The notes under the pieces are model-generated. The model ran no database searches, was not told where the DNA came from, and saw only the letters and a list, made by a program, of their open reading frames with translations. Below, piece by piece: positions 20,108 through 28,782 of a DNA stretch of 55,951 nt (its first letter is position 1; every line of letters starts with the position of its first letter). The DNA is from DASPSR01 sp035516175 (GTDB taxonomy: Bacteria; Nitrospirota; UBA9217). Where the stretch lies: the NCBI GenBank assembly GCA_035516175.1, contig DATJAO010000036.1, positions 1 through 55,951 of the forward strand, in the 5' to 3' direction. The position numbers and the translations under genes are program-made.

Positions 20108-23100
20108 CCGCATCATTGATTTTTCGGTCAACAACAAGATCATCGTCTTTATCCTCGTCGCGGCCGCATGCGTCGTGGGATGGTGGTCCATGAGGCATCT
20201 CTCGTTAGACGCCATCCCTGACCTCAGCGAGACCCAGGTAATCGTATACTCACGGTGGGACCGAAGTCCCGATATAATGGAAGACCAGGTGACCTATCCG
20301 ATCGTGACGGCGATGCTCGGCGCCCCGCGCGTCAAGGCCGTCCGGGGAGTGACCGATTTCGGGTACTCCTTCGTCTATGTCATCTTCGAGGACGGCACCG
20401 ACATCTACTGGGCCAGGTCACGCACCCTCGAGTACCTTTCGAGCGTCATCCAGCGTCTGCCGCAGGGCGTCACGACTGAGCTGGGGCCTGATGCCACCGG
20501 TCTTGGCTGGGTCTTCCAATATGCCCTCGTCGACGAGTCGGGCAGATACAGCCTCGCGGAGCTGCGCTCCCTTCAGGACTGGTACCTGCGGTACCATCTG
20601 AAATCGGTGCCCGGCGTCGCAGAGGTGGCCCCCCTCGGAGGCTTTGTCCGCCAATATCAGGTGAACGTAGACCCCAATAGACTTCAGGCCTATGGGATCC
20701 CGATCAACCGGGTTGTTGAGGCGGTCCGCGCCGGGAACGCCGAGGCGGGCGGCAGGCTCGTGGAGTTCGGTGGCACCGAGTACATGGTGCGCGGCAGGGG
20801 CTATGCCAGATCCATCGAGGACTTCCGGAACATTGTCCTCCAGGCGAACGACGCAGGGACACCGATCCGCGTTAAGGACATCGGCGAGGTGTCCATCGGG
20901 CCTGATTACCGGAGGGGCGTCGCCGACCTCGACGGGCAGGGCGATGTCGTCTCGGGCATCGTTGTTATGCGCCACGGGCAGAACGCCCTCACGGTTATCG
21001 ACCGTGTGAAGGCGAAGCTCAAAGAGATAGAGCCCGGGCTCCCCGAGGGCGTGCGAATCGTACCGATCTATGACCGCTCCGACCTTATCCGGCGTGCGAT
21101 CGACACGCTTAAATCGACCATCATCGAGGTCATCATTATCGTCTCACTGGTAATCTTCCTCTTCCTGTGGCATCCGCCGAGCGCCATCATACCCATTATC
21201 ACCATACCGATCGCCGTCCTTATCTCGTTCATCCCGTTCAGGGCGATGGGCATCACGGCAAACATCATGTCGCTGGCGGGAATCGCGATCGCCGTGGGTG
21301 CCCTGGTCGACGCGTCAATCGTGGTGGTCGAGCAGACGCACAAGCGGCTAGAATGGTGGAGACGTTCGGGCGAGCAGGGAGGGTCCCGGGAGATCATTGT
21401 CGATGCGATCAAGCAGGTGGCGGGCCCCAGCTTCTTCGCGCTCCTGGTAATCGCCGTCTCGTTCTTGCCCGTATTGACGCTCGAGGCGGAAGAAGGGCGT
21501 CTCTTCAAGCCGCTCGCATATACGAAGACCCTCGCGATGGTTGTCGCAGCCGTCCTCACGATCACCCTCGACCCGGCGCTCAGGCTGCTCGTCACGAACC
21601 TTAAGAACTTCAACTTCAGGCCTCTGTGGCTCTGCAAGGCAGCAAATGCCGTCCTCGTCGGCACCATCCACCCCGAAGAAAAGCATCCGATCAGCAGTTT
21701 CCTGATCCGTCTCTACGATCCCGTCTTCCGCTGGGCCTTGCGCCGCAAGAAGGTGGTCATCAGCATTGCCCTAGCGCTGGTCGTCATCACCGTGCCTGTC
21801 TTCATGAAGCTCGGCAGCGAGTTCATGCCTCCCCTCGACGAAGGGGCGCTCTTCTACATGCCAACGACCATGCCGGGCATATCGATCACGGAGGCCAAGC
21901 GACTGCTTCAGGTGACGGACCGCATCATGAAGCGCTTCCCGGAGGTGGACCGCGTGCTGGGCAAGGCCGGAAGGGCCGAGACGTCCACCGATCCGGCGCC
22001 GCTCTCGATGCTCGAAACGGTGATCATCCTGAAGCCGAAATCCGAGTGGCGCAGGACGGACACATGGTATTCCTCCTGGGCGCCCGATTGGGTGAAACCT
22101 CTCCTTCGCCCCATAACGTCGGACCACCTGTCGCGCGAGGAACTCATCAGCCAGATGGACAAGGCTCTGAAGATAAGCGGCGTCTCCAACGCATGGACTA
22201 TGCCGATCAAGGCGCGCATCGACATGCTCACGACCGGCATCAGGACCCCCGTGGGGATCAAGATATCAGGCGCAGATCCGAAAGTCATCGATGAGATCGG
22301 AGCGAAGATAGAGGCGTATCTGCCGTCGGTCAAAGGGACGCGGAGTGTCTTTGCGGAGAGGACCGGCAACGGTGACTTCCTCGACATCGTCTGGAACAGA
22401 GAAGAACTCGCCCGTTACGGATTGAACGTGGAAGAGGCCCAGACGGTCGTCGAGAATGCCATCGGCGGCGAGAATGTGACAATGGCAATCCAGGGCCGTG
22501 AGCGCTATCCGGTGAACGTCCGGTACCTGGCCGACTTCAGGCCGGATTTCGGCGCTCTCGGCCGAGTCCTGGTACCCATGTCGGGCGGGCAGCGCCAGAT
22601 CCCTCTCAGCGAAGTCGCGACGATGAGCACGGTCCGTGGCCCCTCGATGATCCGTGACGAGGACGGCCTGGTGACTGGCTACGTTTACGTCGATCTGGCC
22701 GGCAGGGACCCGGGCAGCTATGTCGAGGAAGCCTCACGCCTCCTGAAGGAGAAGCTCAGGCTTCCGGCCGGCTACGCCCTCTTATGGACCGGCCAGTATG
22801 AGGCCATGCAGCGAGTGAAAGAGCGTCTCTCCGTGGTCCTCCCGCTGACGCTGTTCATGATCTTTCTGCTCCTCTACATGAATACGAAGTCGTTTACGAA
22901 GACGATGATCATCGCCCTGGCGGTCCCGTTCTCAGCCGTCGGCGCGGTCTGGTTCCTCTACCTCCTCGGCTACAACATGAGCATCTCCGTATGGGTCGGT
23001 CTCATCGCGCTGCTCGGTGTCGATGCTGAGACGGGCGTATTCATGCTCCTTTACCTCGACATCGCCTATGAACAGGCGAAGAAAGAGGGGAGGCTCAATA

Positions 23101-23378
23101 ACCTCGCCGATTTGCGCGAGGCGATCATGAACGGCGCCGTCAGGCGTCTCCGGCCGAAGTTCATGACCGTGGCCACGATGGCTCTCGGGCTCATTCCGAT
23201 CATGTGGGCAACCGGCACGGGTTCTGATGTCATGAAACGGATCGCCGCCCCCATGATCGGCGGGATCTTTACTTCTTTTCTTCTGGAACTGGTGGTTTAT
23301 CCAGTGATCTACGAGACGTGGAAATGGAATTTCGATATGAAGAAGAGGCCCACGGCGGTTGAGAAGGCAAAGATCTGA
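20100..23378 (+). CDS. CusA-type heavy-metal RND efflux pump
   Basis: A 1092-aa inner-membrane RND transporter of the heavy-metal-efflux (CusA/CzcA) group. It has a first TM helix, the docking-loop region with SLDAIPDLSETQVIVYS and EDQVTYPIVTAML, the TM core with GIAIAVGALVDASIVVVE, and a second repeat with GLIALLGVDAETGVFM. It drives proton-coupled export of Cu(I)/Ag(I), delivered by the CusB-type adaptor that overlaps it. ATG 20100 follows GGAGGCGGC. No outer-membrane CusC/TolC factor is encoded here, so it must be supplied elsewhere. Confidence 0.93.
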   Translation: MINRIIDFSVNNKIIVFILVAAACVVGWWSMRHLSLDAIPDLSETQVIVYSRWDRSPDIMEDQVTYPIVTAMLGAPRVKAVRGVTDFGYSFVYVIFEDGTDIYWARSRTLEYLSSVIQRLPQGVTTELGPDATGLGWVFQYALVDESGRYSLAELRSLQDWYLRYHLKSVPGVAEVAPLGGFVRQYQVNVDPNRLQAYGIPINRVVEAVRAGNAEAGGRLVEFGGTEYMVRGRGYARSIEDFRNIVLQANDAGTPIRVKDIGEVSIGPDYRRGVADLDGQGDVVSGIVVMRHGQNALTVIDRVKAKLKEIEPGLPEGVRIVPIYDRSDLIRRAIDTLKSTIIEVIIIVSLVIFLFLWHPPSAIIPIITIPIAVLISFIPFRAMGITANIMSLAGIAIAVGALVDASIVVVEQTHKRLEWWRRSGEQGGSREIIVDAIKQVAGPSFFALLVIAVSFLPVLTLEAEEGRLFKPLAYTKTLAMVVAAVLTITLDPALRLLVTNLKNFNFRPLWLCKAANAVLVGTIHPEEKHPISSFLIRLYDPVFRWALRRKKVVISIALALVVITVPVFMKLGSEFMPPLDEGALFYMPTTMPGISITEAKRLLQVTDRIMKRFPEVDRVLGKAGRAETSTDPAPLSMLETVIILKPKSEWRRTDTWYSSWAPDWVKPLLRPITSDHLSREELISQMDKALKISGVSNAWTMPIKARIDMLTTGIRTPVGIKISGADPKVIDEIGAKIEAYLPSVKGTRSVFAERTGNGDFLDIVWNREELARYGLNVEEAQTVVENAIGGENVTMAIQGRERYPVNVRYLADFRPDFGALGRVLVPMSGGQRQIPLSEVATMSTVRGPSMIRDEDGLVTGYVYVDLAGRDPGSYVEEASRLLKEKLRLPAGYALLWTGQYEAMQRVKERLSVVLPLTLFMIFLLLYMNTKSFTKTMIIALAVPFSAVGAVWFLYLLGYNMSISVWVGLIALLGVDAETGVFMLLYLDIAYEQAKKEGRLNNLADLREAIMNGAVRRLRPKFMTVATMALGLIPIMWATGTGSDVMKRIAAPMIGGIFTSFLLELVVYPVIYETWKWNFDMKKRPTAVEKAKI

Positions 23379-23436
23379 TGCACGCTGAAAAAAACCGGGA
23401 ATCCGGATGATGAGGACTCGGAAAAAGGAGATGGAT

Positions 23437-24210
23437 ATGAAGCGAACATGGGTCATGGTTGTGATGATCTGCGTTGCCGTTGTCTGTGTCAGTGTGCTCA
23501 TCCCTATGATGGCGGGCGCCGAGGACGCGGCAGCCTTCAAGAACCAGCAGGAAAAGATAAGCTATGGCATCGGTGTCGGCGTGGCGCGGGATTTCAAACA
23601 AAGGGGCGTAGAACTCGATGTAGACGCATTCCTGAAAGGTTTGCGGGACGAGCTCTCGGGCGCGAAGCTTCTCATGACCGAAAAGGACCTCGACCTGACC
23701 ATGGATGCATACGCGCGGGAGTTGAGGTTAAAACAAGAACAGGCGGATATGAGAGCGGCCGAAGAAAATAAAAAAGCCGGGGAGGCCTTTCTCGCTGAAA
23801 ACACGAAGAAAGAGGGAGTTATAACCCTTCCGAGCGGGCTGCAGTACAAGGTCTTGAAAGAGGGCAAAGGCGATAGACCCACGGATGCAGACGCAGTGCA
23901 GGTCAATTACCGCGGCACGTTGATCAATGGGACCGAGATCGAGAGCTCCTACCGGAAGGCAGAGCCGGCGATTGTCAAGATGGCCGGCCTTATCCCGGGT
24001 TTGAGGGAGGCCTTCAAGCTCATGTCCCCGGGCTCCAAGTGGCAGATCATCGTCCCCGCCGAGCTGGCGTACGGGGATCGGAAAGTATACCGGATCGGGG
24101 CGAATTCCACGCTCATCTTTGAGGTGGAAATGGTGTCCGTATTAAAGAGCGCTGCCGGGAGCGCGCCGGATGACAAGGCATCTACCGGCAAGAAAGGCCA
24201 ATCGGATTAA
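23437..24210 (+). CDS. FKBP-type peptidyl-prolyl isomerase (FkpA/Mip-like)
   Basis: A 257-aa exported protein with a signal peptide ending near MAGA|ED, a helical dimerisation domain (about 35-125, with ISYGIGVGVARDF) and a C-terminal FKBP domain from about residue 125 (LPSGLQYKVLKEGKG, VNYRGTLINGTE, PAELAYGDR). Family members fold periplasmic proteins. AAAAGGAG lies 6 nt before ATG 23437; in-frame ATGs at 23407 and 23431 are too close to, or upstream of, that site. It is the last gene of the copper unit, 58 nt after cusA, and may help fold exported metal proteins. Confidence 0.9.
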   Translation: MKRTWVMVVMICVAVVCVSVLIPMMAGAEDAAAFKNQQEKISYGIGVGVARDFKQRGVELDVDAFLKGLRDELSGAKLLMTEKDLDLTMDAYARELRLKQEQADMRAAEENKKAGEAFLAENTKKEGVITLPSGLQYKVLKEGKGDRPTDADAVQVNYRGTLINGTEIESSYRKAEPAIVKMAGLIPGLREAFKLMSPGSKWQIIVPAELAYGDRKVYRIGANSTLIFEVEMVSVLKSAAGSAPDDKASTGKKGQSD

Positions 24211-24606
24211 GCGGGCAGGAGGTCCCCGGAAGCCATTTCGCAGGGCGCCGGGAAGACCAATTAATGCGGCCATAAGCAGAATGAGTTCATAAGTGTTGGA
24301 ACGTGCCTGGGGAAAAATCTCCGTGTAGGCTGAAACGTATGCGATCGTAAAACGTGGGCCCGCGATAGAGGCATGCCTTCCTATGCTGACGGCAAAAGGC
24401 AATAAAGGTGGTTCTACGAAGGAGTCAATAGTTTTCAGGAAATACGGCAAATCATTACGATTTGGATCCCGGAAGTCTGGCTGTGAGAACGCGGTGAATG
24501 GAAGGGGCAGGTTCTCTTACAGCCCGACGAACGACTCTGTCGCGATGGATCGGACTTAAGGATGGCTCAGTCGTAAACGGAAGCCACATGATTCAAGGTG
24601 ATCACC
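24211..24606. other. Intergenic region without a recognisable gene
   Basis: About 400 nt between the FKBP and lipoprotein genes. Open frames on both strands (for example minus 24142-24450) show no family motif, ribosome-binding site or coding-like features. No clear terminator is visible. Confidence 0.4.
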
Positions 24607-25065
24607 GTGAGGACCATACATTCACTAGCGACATTGTTATCTCCCTTAATTATGGTTTCCCTGCTTGCGTGCGGCAGCGACGGGGGAGGAAACAATGCAA
24701 GTTCAAATGGTCAGAGTCCCTTTAAGGCGGAAGGTGTCCGTTATACAGCAAATTCGGAGAACCCGCTGATCGGCACCTGGATCAGCGGTGGGTATAGTCT
24801 TATTTTTAAATCAGACAATACGTATATGGGTGGACTAATGCTCGACGGAACTCCGGAGGTTTGGGGAAATGTTGTGATAAGCGGTAACGTGGTAATATTT
24901 TCCGAAGCTGTTGGCAGCAACTCTTCCGGCCCGAAAGACAGTCGGCAGATCATAAGTGGCTCCTATACTTATACCATTAACGGCAATATTCTAACCTTTA
25001 GTCCTGTTCTTGACGTTTTCCGTGATCAGTCAAATATGTTATGTCTAAGTTACCAAAAGAGATGA
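24607..25065 (+). CDS. Small hypothetical lipoprotein
   Basis: A 152-aa protein with a signal segment ending in lipobox SLLAC, followed by a Ser/Gly/Asn-rich linker and a beta-rich domain containing NPLIGTWISGGYSLIFKSD and the closing strands GSYTYTINGNILTF. That pattern resembles lipocalin-like or META-type domains of small lipoproteins with a GxW motif near the N-terminus. The likely start is GTG 24607, with AAGGTGAT upstream; GTG 24598 lies within that site. No partner gene is obvious, and the function is unknown. Confidence 0.6.
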   Translation: MRTIHSLATLLSPLIMVSLLACGSDGGGNNASSNGQSPFKAEGVRYTANSENPLIGTWISGGYSLIFKSDNTYMGGLMLDGTPEVWGNVVISGNVVIFSEAVGSNSSGPKDSRQIISGSYTYTINGNILTFSPVLDVFRDQSNMLCLSYQKR

Positions 25066-25511
25066 CACAGGGTACAAGTATCGTCTCGTATTCTTACGGA
25101 CAGAACAATGTAGTCCATTAAATAAGCACAGTGGTTTGCCGTGTTGTTAGCGTATGATCGGACTTTCTTTTTCTTCCACCTTGGTTTTCTGGCTTGTCTC
25201 AACCGCTCGTTTCGTTCAGCCCGCATGATCGCTTGATCACATCCGCAATAATCGATTGGACGCACTTAGTGAAGGTCAGATTGAGGCCGGCGGTTGTTGC
25301 AATTCTCGAGACGGGAAAATCGACTTGGGGATATGATTTGTCTCGTCGTGCGATCAGCTTATCCCTTCGTTACAGTCACGATGTTCTCATATGGAAATTG
25401 AACCAGAAATATGATATGATACGAAACTTCACATGAGGGTGTAACCTGCGGTAGCAGCGCAATGAAAGCATCAGAAGAGAAGCTTGGAATTCAGGGGGTT
25501 AAAAAAGCAAT
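25066..25511. other. Intergenic region without a recognisable gene
   Basis: About 450 nt, more AT-rich than its neighbours. The open frames (plus 25194-25436, minus 25050-25265) show no family motif or good ribosome-binding site. It probably holds the promoter for the downstream membrane-protein/kinase unit, but no consensus site stands out. Confidence 0.35.
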
Positions 25512-25688
25512 ATGAGCAGAGATATTTGGATCTTTCTGTTCCTCCTCGGCTTTCTGTTTTTTAGCTGGCCCATCATGAGCATATTCAAGGACAATCTGGT
25601 GATTTCCCTTTTCATCATCTGGATTGTCTTCATCATCCTTATTTTCCTGACCTCGATCTTTTCAGGGAGCGAGGACGGCGGAGGCTAA
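25512..25688 (+). CDS. 58-aa two-TM membrane protein preceding the symporter-kinase
   Basis: The ATG at 25512 opens 58 codons encoding two hydrophobic helices (about residues 5-24 and 29-50) around a short KDN loop, and a Ser/Gly/Asp/Glu tail. The stop is immediately followed by the TTG start of the symporter/histidine-kinase gene, and GGAGG near its end serves as that gene's ribosome-binding site, so the two are translationally coupled. Small two-TM partners accompany several solute:sodium symporters (for example YhdT with PanF), so a subunit or regulator role is inferred. Confidence 0.7.
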   Translation: MSRDIWIFLFLLGFLFFSWPIMSIFKDNLVISLFIIWIVFIILIFLTSIFSGSEDGGG

Positions 25689-28640
25689 TTGTTTTCTCCT
25701 TGGACATTGCTGTTCATAATACTTTCCTATCTTCTTCTCCTGTTCCTCGTGGCCTATCTCGCCGAGCGGAAGGAACTGCAGGGGAGGAGCCTGGTATCGA
25801 ACCCGTATGTCTATTCGCTGTCGCTGGCCGTCTACTGTACCTCGTGGACGTTCTACGGGAGCGTGGGTAAGGCGGCAAACGCCGGCCTGAGCTTCCTCAC
25901 GACCTATGTGGGCCCTACGCTCATGGCCGCGCTCTGGTGGGTCATTCTTAGAAAGATCGTCTATATCTCCAAAGAGAACAGGATCACCACGATTTCGGAT
26001 TTTGTCGCGTCCCGGTACGGCAAATCGCTTTCGCTCTCGGTCCTGGTTACGCTCGTTGCGGTTATCGGCATTACCCCGTACCTCGGTCTCCAGCTCAAGG
26101 CCGTCATGACGGCCTTTTCCATGCTTTCCGGCAGGCCTGAAGGGAGCCATTTCGCGGGATGGTTCATCTCGCTGCTTCTCGGCGTCTTCGCCATCATGTT
26201 CGGCGCACGCAGGCTCGACGCCTCGGAACGCCACGGCGGCTTGGTCTTCGCCGTTGCCTTCGAGTCGGCTATCAAGCTCGTGGCGTTCCTCGCGGTCGGG
26301 GTTTTCGTCACCTACGGACTGTTCAACGGCTTCAGCGATATTTTCGGCAGGATACAGCAGGGGCCCTATGCCTCGCTTATGAAGATCGGCGCTGGCTCCG
26401 GGGTGAGTTTTCTTGAGTGGACATCGCTCACATTTCTGTCCATGATGGCGATATTATTCCTGCCCCGCCAGTTCCATGTTGCGGTCGTAGAGAATTATTC
26501 CGCCGATCATATAAAAAAGGCCATGTGGCTGTTCCCGCTCTACCTCTTCCTAATCAACATCTTCGTTCTCCCCATTGCCTACGGCGGCCTGCTCCTCGGT
26601 AATCTGCAGTCGACGGCAGATTACTTCGTTCTCAGCATTCCGATGCAACAAGGGCGCGCCCTCCTCGCCCTCATCGCCTTCATCGGCGGCTTCTCCGCGG
26701 CCACGGCCATGATCATCGTGGAATCGCTCGCCCTCAGCACCATGGTGATGAACAGCTTCGTCATGCCGACGCTCTGGGACTTGAGCGCGTTCAAGAACTT
26801 CCGTGCAGCCATGCTGAACATCAAGCGCGTCGTAATCCTCGGCTGCGTGTTCCTCGGATATGCGTTCGCCGTACACATCGGAGAATTCTACAGCCTCGTG
26901 GACATCGGCCTCAAATCGTTCGAGGCGGTCACTATCTTCGCCCCGTCCATCCTGCTTGGGCTCTACTGGAAGGGCGGGAACAAAAAAGGAGCGATCGCGG
27001 GCATCATTGCGGGATTCAGCATCTGGATCTACACCCTGCTTATCCCCGCGCTCATGCGCGCCGGCATCATCGAACCCAGCGGGCTCATGGGGGCCATCTT
27101 CAACTCGACGCTCCTGAACCCCAAGGCGCTCTTCGGCCTTCAGGGGCTTGATCGCTGGAGCCATTCGCTCTTCTGGGGCTTGTTCCTGAACCTGCTCTTC
27201 TACGTGGGGGTCTCGCTATTCACGAAGCAGTCGGATGAAGAGACACGGCAGGCCATCATCTTTGTGGATTCATACTCACCGGTTCATTTTTCGCCCACCC
27301 AGCGGCTGGCGAACGTTTCCGAGATCGAGGCAATCCTCGGGCAGTACATCGGCCGGAACGAAGCGCGGGAGGAGGTCATGAACTTTCTGAAGAGGAACGG
27401 ATTGAAGCGGGAATCGCTGCCGGGAGAGTGGCTTCTGAAGCTCCGGGAGGAGGCAGAGCGGATACTTTCGGGCGCTCTCGGTCCCTCCATAAGCACCCTC
27501 ATCTTTCAGGAGCGAACGGTCATGACTCACGACGAAGCGCTCCGTGTCTCGAACTCTATCCAACAGATCTCGCGAAGCCTGCGGCTGTCCCGGCAGGAGC
27601 TCGCCGAGGCGAACCGCCAGCTCGCCATGCTCAAGGAATTCAGCGAGAACATCATCGAGAGCCTTCCGCTCGGTGTGGCCACGCTGGACGAGTCCTGGCG
27701 GGTAACATACTGGAACAGCGGTATGGAGATGATCACAGGCGTCGAAAAATCGGACGCTCTCAACGGCGAAGCCGCACGCCTGCTCACGTGTCTGGAACCG
27801 CATCTCTTTACGCCGGACATGCGCGAGGGCGAGATCACGTGCAGGCGGAACTTTGAGCCGCAGATCATACTCAAGGGACACCTGAGCAGGCTCACCGGCG
27901 TGCAGAAGGGATTTGTGCTCGTACTCGAGGACATAACTGAAAAGAAGAAGATCGAGGAGGAGCTTTTTCGGGCGACCAAGCACGCGAGCGTTGGCAGGCT
28001 TGCCGCGGGCGTATCGCATGAGATTGGAAACCCACTTGCGTCCATCTCGTCGCTCGTGCAGGAGCTGCTCACGGAAGACATGTCCCCGTTCGTGAAAGGC
28101 TCCCTGTCCACCATCAACGAGCACGTACATCGGATCGCGCGGATCGTGCGGAACCTCGGAGATTTCGCCCGACTCTACCCCCGGCAGAAGATGCCGACGA
28201 AAATGCGTGACATCCTCGAGAGCACACTCAACCTCGTCCGGTATGATAAGAACTTCAAAAAGATTGACATCCATGCGGATGTACATGATACGCCGCCGCT
28301 CAAAATAGACCCCGACCAGATCCAACAGGTGTTCCTCAATCTCATCCTGAACGCACGGGACGCCATGCCGGACGGGGGAAAACTTGAAATATCGGTCAAA
28401 CAAGCGAACGGCAATGTGGAGATGCTCTTTGCGGACACGGGACAGGGCATCGACGCAGAGGTCAAGGACAAGGTCTTTGATCCCTTCTTCAGCACCAAGG
28501 GGCCGACGAAGGGCACGGGCCTGGGTCTCTCCATCTGCTACAGCATCATCAAGGACCACGGCGGCACGATCGAGATTGAGTCCGAAAAGGGAAAGGGAAC
28601 ACGATTCATTATTAAGATGCCTGTAAAGGCGTGGGACTGA
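25689..28640 (+). CDS. Solute:sodium symporter-histidine kinase fusion (CbrA-like)
   Basis: A 983-aa hybrid sensor. Residues 1 to about 505 form an SSF (SLC5-type) transporter domain with about thirteen membrane helices. A linker with GRNEAREEVMNFL and ERILSGALGP motifs follows, then a PAS domain (about 650-755, from LKEFSENIIESLPLG). The kinase has H-box RLAAGVSHEIGNPLAS (H777) and an ATPase domain ending DTGQGID, DPFFSTKG and GTGLGLSI. The start is TTG 25689, with GGAGG 4 nt upstream. It lies 142 nt before an NtrC-class regulator, a CbrA/CbrB-like arrangement that in pseudomonads controls carbon and nitrogen use. The ligand is unknown. Confidence 0.92.
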   Translation: MFSPWTLLFIILSYLLLLFLVAYLAERKELQGRSLVSNPYVYSLSLAVYCTSWTFYGSVGKAANAGLSFLTTYVGPTLMAALWWVILRKIVYISKENRITTISDFVASRYGKSLSLSVLVTLVAVIGITPYLGLQLKAVMTAFSMLSGRPEGSHFAGWFISLLLGVFAIMFGARRLDASERHGGLVFAVAFESAIKLVAFLAVGVFVTYGLFNGFSDIFGRIQQGPYASLMKIGAGSGVSFLEWTSLTFLSMMAILFLPRQFHVAVVENYSADHIKKAMWLFPLYLFLINIFVLPIAYGGLLLGNLQSTADYFVLSIPMQQGRALLALIAFIGGFSAATAMIIVESLALSTMVMNSFVMPTLWDLSAFKNFRAAMLNIKRVVILGCVFLGYAFAVHIGEFYSLVDIGLKSFEAVTIFAPSILLGLYWKGGNKKGAIAGIIAGFSIWIYTLLIPALMRAGIIEPSGLMGAIFNSTLLNPKALFGLQGLDRWSHSLFWGLFLNLLFYVGVSLFTKQSDEETRQAIIFVDSYSPVHFSPTQRLANVSEIEAILGQYIGRNEAREEVMNFLKRNGLKRESLPGEWLLKLREEAERILSGALGPSISTLIFQERTVMTHDEALRVSNSIQQISRSLRLSRQELAEANRQLAMLKEFSENIIESLPLGVATLDESWRVTYWNSGMEMITGVEKSDALNGEAARLLTCLEPHLFTPDMREGEITCRRNFEPQIILKGHLSRLTGVQKGFVLVLEDITEKKKIEEELFRATKHASVGRLAAGVSHEIGNPLASISSLVQELLTEDMSPFVKGSLSTINEHVHRIARIVRNLGDFARLYPRQKMPTKMRDILESTLNLVRYDKNFKKIDIHADVHDTPPLKIDPDQIQQVFLNLILNARDAMPDGGKLEISVKQANGNVEMLFADTGQGIDAEVKDKVFDPFFSTKGPTKGTGLGLSICYSIIKDHGGTIEIESEKGKGTRFIIKMPVKAWD

Positions 28641-28653
28641 TCGCACAATGCGG

Positions 28654-28736
28654 ATTGGATATTTTGAATTTTAAATTTTTATGGCGCAGCTTTGCCTTAA
28701 TCACGTTTTAGATTTGCATTATGCAATTTCCAATTT
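28654..28736. repeat. Intergenic imperfect inverted repeat (AATTGGAAA family)
   Basis: Left arm 28654-28677 (ATTGGATATTTTGAATTTTAA) and right arm 28711-28736 (GATTTGCATTATGCAATTTC and onward) are imperfect reverse complements and resemble the pair at 5841-5923. It sits between the kinase and its regulator. Confidence 0.4.
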
Positions 28737-28782
28737 AACGGTGCTGTTCGGCGGCAAATGTCGCTGAACTGAACGGGATTTT

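Noticed and set aside
24142..24450. Minus-strand 102-codon frame overlapping the FKBP gene end
   Set aside because: It overlaps a well-supported gene and shows no motif or ribosome-binding site.
28681..28705. TGGCGCAGCTTTGCC as a sigma-54 promoter
   Set aside because: GG and GC are nine, not ten, bases apart.
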